Assembly (NCBI GenBank): GCA_030378125.1
Contig: JAUCGN010000036.1
Location: forward strand, 1-12,261
Source of the DNA: Thiotrichales bacterium HSG1
Lineage (GTDB): Bacteria > Pseudomonadota > Gammaproteobacteria > Beggiatoales > Beggiatoaceae
Direction: 5' to 3'
DNA: 12,261 nt
In this document: positions 8,318 through 12,261 of the stretch, piece after piece
How positions within the stretch are numbered: position 1 is the stretch's first letter
How the letters are laid out: the number at the start of each line of letters is the position of its first letter
Made by a program: the position numbers and the translations under genes
Notes under the pieces: generated by a model
The model's database searches: none
Told to the model about the DNA's origin: nothing
What the model saw: the letters and a program-made list of their open reading frames with translations, nothing else

Positions 8318-9413
8318 ATGGAATTAAATATTATTTTACAACGTATAGTTGACATGCAGAATCGAATTGATTCTCTTAGGGGGTATCTTTGACTACCCAA
8401 TTAAATCAGAACGATTAGTTGAAGTTAATCGAGAACTAGAAGAACCAAATTTATGGAATGATCCGGATAAAGCCCAAACTCTTGGTCAAGAGAAAGTTAC
8501 GTTAGAAAAAATTGTTTACACAATAGATAACTTAATTTCTGGCCTTACTGATGGTGAGGAATTATTAAAATTGGCACAGCAGGAACATGATGTCGATACA
8601 GTAACAGCGGTCTGTCAAGATTTGGATGAATTGGAGCAACACCTGTTTCAATTAGAATTCTCTCGTATGTTTGCCGGAGAAATGGATAGCAACAATGCTT
8701 TTTTGGATATTCAATCTGGTTCTGGTGGTACAGAAGCTCAAGATTGGGCTGAAATGTTGTTACGAATGTACTTACGTTGGACTGAACAACGAGGGTTTAT
8801 TACTGAAATAATTGATTATTCACCTGGTGATGTGGCTGGAGTTAAATCTGTTACAGTACGAGTTAGTGGTGACCATGCTTTTGGTTGGTTGCGTACTGAA
8901 ACTGGAGTTCATCGTCTGGTGCGTAAATCACCATTTGATTCTGGTAATCGACGACATACCTCTTTTGCTGCAGTTTTTGTTGCTCCAGAAATAGACGATA
9001 ATATTGAAATTGACATTAATCCAGCCGATTTGCGTATTGATGTTTATCGTGCTAGTGGTGCTGGTGGACAACATGTTAATCGTACTGAATCAGCAGTTCG
9101 TATTACCCATTTACCCACCAATACTGTGGTGCAATGCCAAAATGACCGTTCTCAGCATAAAAATAAGGCTACTGCCATGAAACAACTAAAATCTAAATTG
9201 TATAAGTTGGAGATGCAACAACGCCAATCAGAACAACAAGTTGTAGAAAATGGTAAAGCAGACATTGGTTGGGGTAGTCAAATCCGTTCTTATGTACTAG
9301 ATAAATCACATATTAAAGATTTGCGTACTGGAGTAGAAAATACTAATACTCAAGCCGTGTTAGATGGTGATTTAGACAAATTTATTGAAGCTAGTTTGAT
9401 GCTTTCAAAATAA
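8318..9413 (+). CDS. prfB: Peptide chain release factor 2, with programmed +1 frameshift
   Basis: RF2 terminates translation at UGA and UAA by recognising the stop codon in the ribosomal A site and triggering hydrolysis of peptidyl-tRNA. The coding sequence is 8318-8389 joined to 8391-9413, giving 364 residues, against 365 in E. coli. The ATG at 8318 has GAAGG 7 bases upstream. After 24 codons the ribosome meets an in-frame TGA (8390-8392) and must slip +1. Codon-recognition motif SPF is at 204-206 and the catalytic GGQ at 249-251, in [18 protein letters not shown]. The residue before SGAGGQ is Ala, as in most RF2 proteins, rather than the Thr of E. coli K-12. The gene is complete and apparently functional. 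The lysS gene that often follows prfB is absent; a convergent FGE-like gene lies 23 bases downstream. Confidence 0.98.
8378..8393 (+). promoter_or_regulatory. RF2 autoregulatory +1 frameshift site
   Basis: An internal Shine-Dalgarno-like AGGGGG (8378-8383) sits 3 bases before the slippery CTT (8387-8389), followed by TGA (8390-8392) and C. This order and spacing are those of the known E. coli prfB site. When RF2 is scarce the ribosome pauses at UGA and slips from CUU to UUU, restoring the full protein; when RF2 is plentiful, translation stops. Both the stimulator and the poorly terminating UGAC context are intact. Confidence 0.97.
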
Positions 9414-9436
9414 AAATCCTAGCTCCAAAAGTAATA

Positions 9437-10942
9437 TTAATTTTCTCGCACTATTCTAAACCCTATTTTAGGGCTTATATTATTGGGATTAAATTTATTC
9501 CTTCTTGTAGTACGAAGTTCTCTTTCATAACTTCCATAAGAACTACTTCGTACCACTCTTTTAAGACATTTACCTTTTTTCCATTCCCACATATTACCAA
9601 CACTAGGAGCATTCTGATAATTAGGACGAAAACAACTAAACGTCCATTCCATAACATTACCAATCACGTCATGTAAGCCAAATTTATTCGCCTTAAATTT
9701 ACCTACTGGAGCAGTTTGTCGACCATCCCAGTCACCACCACAAATCGCACAATTAGCATAATTTTTTTCTAATTTATAACCCCACCAATAAGTTGTATCT
9801 GAATTAGCAGCAGCAGCATATTCCCATTCTCTTTCACTTGGCAAACGATAATTATAACCAGTCTGTTCACTTAACCAGTCAGTATAAGCTACCGCATCAT
9901 ACCAAGAAACATTAATTACTGGTCGCCGGCCTCGTCCCCAACTATTATCACTTGGTAATTGTCTACCAGTAGCCCCAGCAAACCAATCATATTCCCCAAA
10001 GGTTATTTCATATTTACTGATAGAAAAACTATCTAATTTAACTTGATGTTGTGGACGTTCATCAGAGTAAGGCAATTTGCTACCCATTTTAAAGATTCCA
10101 CCCGACAATTTAATCATCAACGGACCAACCGGCATTTCTTTCAGTTTATCCTGATAAACTTCCATTACTTTTACAATATTTTTTTTATTAGTTTTTTTAG
10201 TAATATTTGTTTTAACATTAGTAGTTGAACGTGCTGACGAAACTGATGGTTTTGTAAATATAGACGCAATCATAAAACCAGTTAAGAGTGCTAATATTGC
10301 TACAGTACCTGCTATTATTAATAATTTTTTGTGACTATGTGGTTTAGATAATTGTTCTTTTTCTAAATTTTTTTGTCTTTCTATCATTGCTCGAGCAGCA
10401 TCACGTTGTACTTTAAGTGATTCAGCATCTTTTTGAGCTTGTTGTTTGACCGATACTAATTCTTGTTTTAAAACCGATTGTTCTTCTTCTTTTTTACTTA
10501 TCAGTTTATCTAATTCTTGTTTTAATTTCTCGTTATTAGCACGGCGTTCCTTAACCATGTTAGCCACATGCTTATTGGCTTGTTGTTTTAAACGATTGAG
10601 TTCACTTTTAGCACGAGTAAGATGCTCAATTTGAGATTGAGTTTTATGTTGAGCTTCTTCAAGATGTTGAATTCGATCAGTAACCTTTGATTTATCTCTA
10701 GTTACACGTTTTTCAGTAGTAATAACTTTTTTAGTTGTAGTTTTTTTACTATTTTCTCTTTCCTTCGCTTGAAGCTTGGTAATAGCTAATTGTAATGCGC
10801 TTATTTGTGATACTAATTTGTCGGCTTCAGCAGCTTTATGTCTGGCTTCTATAGCATTTGCATTTTTGGCTTCAGCTTGTAACTGATTGTAACATTTAAT
10901 TAATTTTTGAGCTTCTGCCTTAGCCTGAGTTATTGAAGACAC
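9437..10942 (-). CDS. Membrane-anchored coiled-coil protein with C-terminal FGE-sulfatase (SUMF1-like) domain
   Basis: A 501-residue protein. Residues 1-200 are a highly charged Lys/Glu/Gln-rich coiled coil with no signal peptide. A single membrane segment lies at about 207-229, then a Thr/Lys-rich linker to about 265. An FGE-sulfatase domain (C-type-lectin-like fold) at about 273-500 shows GGIFKMGS, YEITFGEYDWF, RPVINVSWYDAVAYTDWLSE, YRLPSEREWEYAAA, FGLHDVIGNVMEW and a final GFRIVRE. The coiled coil is probably cytoplasmic and the FGE domain periplasmic. Where formylglycine-generating enzymes carry two active-site cysteines, this protein has YGSYERE, so sulfatase-activating chemistry is unlikely; a structural or binding role is more plausible. 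The start is GTG at 10940-10942, with AGGA 8 bases upstream. Its N-terminal half is paralogous to the protein encoded at 11226-11921. Confidence 0.9.
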   Translation of the reverse strand: MSSITQAKAEAQKLIKCYNQLQAEAKNANAIEARHKAAEADKLVSQISALQLAITKLQAKERENSKKTTTKKVITTEKRVTRDKSKVTDRIQHLEEAQHKTQSQIEHLTRAKSELNRLKQQANKHVANMVKERRANNEKLKQELDKLISKKEEEQSVLKQELVSVKQQAQKDAESLKVQRDAARAMIERQKNLEKEQLSKPHSHKKLLIIAGTVAILALLTGFMIASIFTKPSVSSARSTTNVKTNITKKTNKKNIVKVMEVYQDKLKEMPVGPLMIKLSGGIFKMGSKLPYSDERPQHQVKLDSFSISKYEITFGEYDWFAGATGRQLPSDNSWGRGRRPVINVSWYDAVAYTDWLSEQTGYNYRLPSEREWEYAAAANSDTTYWWGYKLEKNYANCAICGGDWDGRQTAPVGKFKANKFGLHDVIGNVMEWTFSCFRPNYQNAPSVGNMWEWKKGKCLKRVVRSSSYGSYERELRTTRRNKFNPNNISPKIGFRIVREN

Positions 10943-10976
10943 ATTAATATTCCTGCAATTTAAAACTAAATGAATA

Positions 10977-11099
10977 ACGCCATGTATAACTTTATTTAAG
11001 TTGTTGATTTTACATAATTAAAAATTATAATAATCTAAATTATCAGAATTGTATTATCGTATAATCAATCATTTAATAAAAAGAAGTCGCACATGGCGT
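10977..11099. mobile_element. 123-base MITE-like element with 6-base direct repeats at its edges
   Basis: The ends ACGCCATGT and ACATGGCGT are perfect 9-base inverted repeats. Allowing transitions, the match continues to about 17 bases (ACGCCATGTRYRACTT), and inner segments also resemble each other inverted, so the whole element is nearly palindromic. Identical TGAATA copies lie immediately outside, at 10971-10976 and 11100-11105, as expected of a target site duplication; 10-base arms with a GAAT duplication are an equally valid reading. It has no coding capacity. It lies 34 bases upstream of the FGE-like gene start and contains a candidate promoter for it. Confidence 0.65.
11039..11068 (-). 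promoter_or_regulatory. Candidate sigma70 promoter for the FGE-like gene, inside the MITE
   Basis: On the minus strand TTGATT (11063-11068) and GATAAT (11039-11044) are 18 bases apart, pointing towards the start at 10942. It implies a leader of about 90 bases that would include one arm of the element. AT-rich sequence makes chance matches common. Confidence 0.35.
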
Positions 11100-11125
11100 T
11101 GAATAGGTGGTAATACTATAACAAG

Positions 11126-11223
11126 TTTTGCTAGTCCTACAATATGTAGTATTTATGCTTTAAAGTTACAATAAAAATAATAATTTATTAAATATAACAG
11201 TGCTTTGTGCAGGACTATCCAAT
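11126..11223. mobile_element. Small IS630-like non-autonomous element or deletion remnant
   Basis: Inverted TAGTCCT (11132-11138) and AGGACTA (11211-11217) lie within imperfect 15-base terminal repeats (about 12 of 15 matching). The right arm, read inward on the minus strand, matches the left end of the IS630 remnant near 7156 at 14 of 17 positions. About 98 bases long, it has no coding content, and a short hairpin (CTACA-ATA-TGTAG) at 11137-11149. Its right edge abuts the stop codon of the 11226-11921 gene. Confidence 0.4.
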
Positions 11224-11225
11224 TT

Positions 11226-11921
11226 TTATATATCAACTACAAAGAATATTACGATTCCCAAAATTCCTAACGCCGCTCCTCCTAAAAATCCATTTCGAAA
11301 ACTGTTTTTGTTATTGCCACTACGCAACAAATTCATTTTTTCTTTTTCTAATTGTTTTAGTTTATTTGTGGCAGTATCACGTTCACTCCTCAACAATTCA
11401 GAATCTTTATGAGCCTGTTGCTGAAAGTTATCAAATTGTTTTTTTAGGTCTTGATATTGAGTTTCCCTAAGTTTAATTTGTTCCTTTAATTTGTTTATAT
11501 CACTTGCTTTCGGTAACTGTTTTTCAAATAAAGCACGCCGTTTTTCAGCTTTTTCAGCTTCAACCTGTAAACGTGATAATTCTGCTTTCGCCTGATTTAA
11601 TTGCTGGATTTGAACTCTGGTTCTTTTTTGGGCATCTTCAATATGGTTAATACGATTTTCTAGTTCCAGTCGTTTTTTCTCAGCCACACTAACACCACCT
11701 GTATTAGGAGGACTTTTTTTAACTTTAGCATTAACAGGTTGTTTAGATTTAGTTTTACTAAGAGCAATTTGTAGAATATTTATTTGTGACACTAATTCTT
11801 CAGCTTGAGCCGCCTTCAAGCTTGCTTCATCAGCATCGGCTTCCCTGGCTTCGGCTTGCAGTTTATTGTATGACTTAATTAGTTTTTGGACTTCAGCTTT
11901 GGTTTGTGTTATTGAAGACAT
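11226..11921 (-). CDS. Coiled-coil protein with C-terminal membrane anchor, paralogue of the FGE-like protein
   Basis: A 231-residue protein of unknown function. Residues 1-200 are a charged coiled coil; residues about 211-229 are a single hydrophobic membrane segment followed by only two residues, so it resembles a tail-anchored protein with a cytoplasmic body. It begins MSSITQ-KAE-QKLIK-YN-LQAEA like its neighbour at 9437-10942, shares the AQ-(K/R)T---I--L--AK-EL-RL and QAHKDSE-L-type segments, and has its membrane segment at the same position, but it lacks the linker and FGE domain. The stop lies 3 bases from a small IS630-like element, so it may be a truncated copy rather than a naturally short form. 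The ATG has no clear ribosome binding site; a TATAAT box and a palindrome lie upstream. Confidence 0.85.
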   Translation of the reverse strand: MSSITQTKAEVQKLIKSYNKLQAEAREADADEASLKAAQAEELVSQINILQIALSKTKSKQPVNAKVKKSPPNTGGVSVAEKKRLELENRINHIEDAQKRTRVQIQQLNQAKAELSRLQVEAEKAEKRRALFEKQLPKASDINKLKEQIKLRETQYQDLKKQFDNFQQQAHKDSELLRSERDTATNKLKQLEKEKMNLLRSGNNKNSFRNGFLGGAALGILGIVIFFVVDI

Positions 11922-11953
11922 ATGTTTTTATTAAATTATAAATTTTGGGAACA

Positions 11954-11969
11954 TCAAGATTTATCTTGA
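11954..11969. promoter_or_regulatory. Perfect palindrome TCAAGAT-TT-ATCTTGA, candidate operator or leader hairpin
   Basis: Seven-base arms with a 2-base centre lie 32 bases upstream of the coiled-coil gene start and about 10 bases downstream of a perfect TATAAT on the minus strand (11979-11984). That places it just inside the predicted transcript, where a repressor could act. A 2-base loop makes RNA hairpin function less likely than dimer binding. Confidence 0.4.
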
Positions 11970-11978
11970 AAACTCCTA

Positions 11979-11984
11979 ATTATA
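11979..11984 (-). promoter_or_regulatory. Candidate -10 box (TATAAT) for the coiled-coil gene
   Basis: A perfect TATAAT on the minus strand, 57 bases before the ATG at 11921. The -35 at 17 bases spacing (TAGTGA) is poor, so this is a weak or activator-dependent promoter if real. Confidence 0.35.
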
Positions 11985-12138
11985 CTTGAGTGTAAATTTA
12001 TTCACTAAGTATCAGTGGTGAACAAACATATTTTATCTCTTTGGCTTTGATACATCAAAATCTCGAACATGATAAAAATGTAGTCTATTCGATTGAACTA
12101 TATTACTAACTATTTAGTCTGATTTATATAATTTATGA

Positions 12139-12261
12139 TTAACAGCGAACTTTTCTATGTTCCAAAACCGGAAATTTACACCGTAAATCATTTTGTTTAT
12201 TTAAATCAATATTTACACAAATAACACCAGCTTCTTGATTTAATTGAGTTAATACCACTCC
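12139..12261 (-). CDS. C-terminal end of a carbon-nitrogen hydrolase (nitrilase superfamily), partial
   Basis: Only the last 40 codons lie in the window; the 5' part runs off the right edge. The peptide contains EAGVICVNIDLNK, then about 12 residues later FPVLEHRKV, ending RC before TAA. This is the typical tail of nitrilase/omega-amidase-type carbon-nitrogen hydrolases (a GVI-x-DIDL pattern followed by PVLxHRR). The catalytic Glu-Lys-Cys residues lie upstream of the window, so activity and substrate cannot be judged. A 217-base gap separates it from the coiled-coil gene on the same strand, with no clear terminator. Confidence 0.75.
   Translation of the reverse strand, partial: GVVLTQLNQEAGVICVNIDLNKQNDLRCKFPVLEHRKVRC

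Noticed and set aside
8349..8389. TTG at 8349 as start of the release factor gene
   Set aside because: It is only the first possible start in the shifted frame. The real start is the ATG at 8318, with a good ribosome binding site and a conserved frameshift.
8812..8994. 60-residue plus-strand reading frame
   Set aside because: It lies wholly inside prfB in another frame; hydrophobic composition is an artefact of the frame.
9414..9436. Shared terminator between prfB and the FGE-like gene
   Set aside because: The 23-base gap has no stem-forming sequence.
9437..9600. Diversity-generating retroelement variable region at the FGE domain end
   Set aside because: No reverse transcriptase, template repeat or second copy of this sequence is in the window; the fold alone is not enough.
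9475..9663. 62-residue minus-strand reading frame within the FGE region
   Set aside because: It is an alternative frame of the FGE-like gene, whose protein is clearly coding there.
10043..11470. Several plus-strand reading frames of 61-87 residues
   Set aside because: They are antisense to the coiled-coil/FGE genes and have no initiation signal or family resemblance.

Overview
The window looks like a stretch of chromosome from an AT-rich gammaproteobacterium. The best marker is prfB (release factor 2), which has the classic programmed +1 frameshift and a gammaproteobacterial-type protein. The wider mix resembles large sulfur-oxidising Thiotrichales such as the Beggiatoa group: multi-domain hybrid kinases without a sensor domain, FGE-sulfatase-fold proteins behind a coiled coil and membrane anchor, and decayed IS630-type elements. 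That placement is inference from gene content, not a phylogenetic result.

Layout. Bases 4-2010 (+) encode a P1B-like P-type ATPase whose membrane metal site is atypical (PKE where CPC is expected). A 279-base gap follows, holding a short possible gene remnant. Bases 2290-6112 (+) are a tightly overlapping three-gene signalling operon: a lone receiver, a REC-HisKA-HATPase-REC-Hpt hybrid kinase, and a REC-HisKA-HATPase kinase. None of the three has a DNA-binding or second-messenger output domain. A radical SAM/SPASM-like gene (6109-7137, -) converges on the operon and overlaps its last stop codon. An IS630-family transposase pseudogene (about 7156-7845) fills the next gap. Then come an orphan Hpt phosphotransfer gene (7868-8236, -) and, divergent from it, prfB (8318-9413, +).

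From 9437 to 11921 (-) lie two paralogous coiled-coil membrane proteins. One carries a C-terminal FGE-sulfatase (SUMF1-type) domain that lacks the catalytic cysteine pair. The other ends at its membrane segment. The gap between them holds two MITE-like elements. One is 123 bases with a 6-base direct repeat at its edges. The other has ends resembling the IS630 remnant. The window closes with the last 40 codons of a carbon-nitrogen hydrolase (nitrilase superfamily) gene on the minus strand.

How the parts may work together. The three kinase/receiver genes and the orphan Hpt contain every module of a multistep His-Asp-His-Asp phosphorelay, but the input and the final output must lie elsewhere. 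The lone receiver is the best local candidate for the relay end point. Mobile-element debris sits directly upstream of the radical SAM gene and of the FGE-like gene, and in the second case appears to supply a promoter. I found no RNA gene, CRISPR array or complete mobile element.
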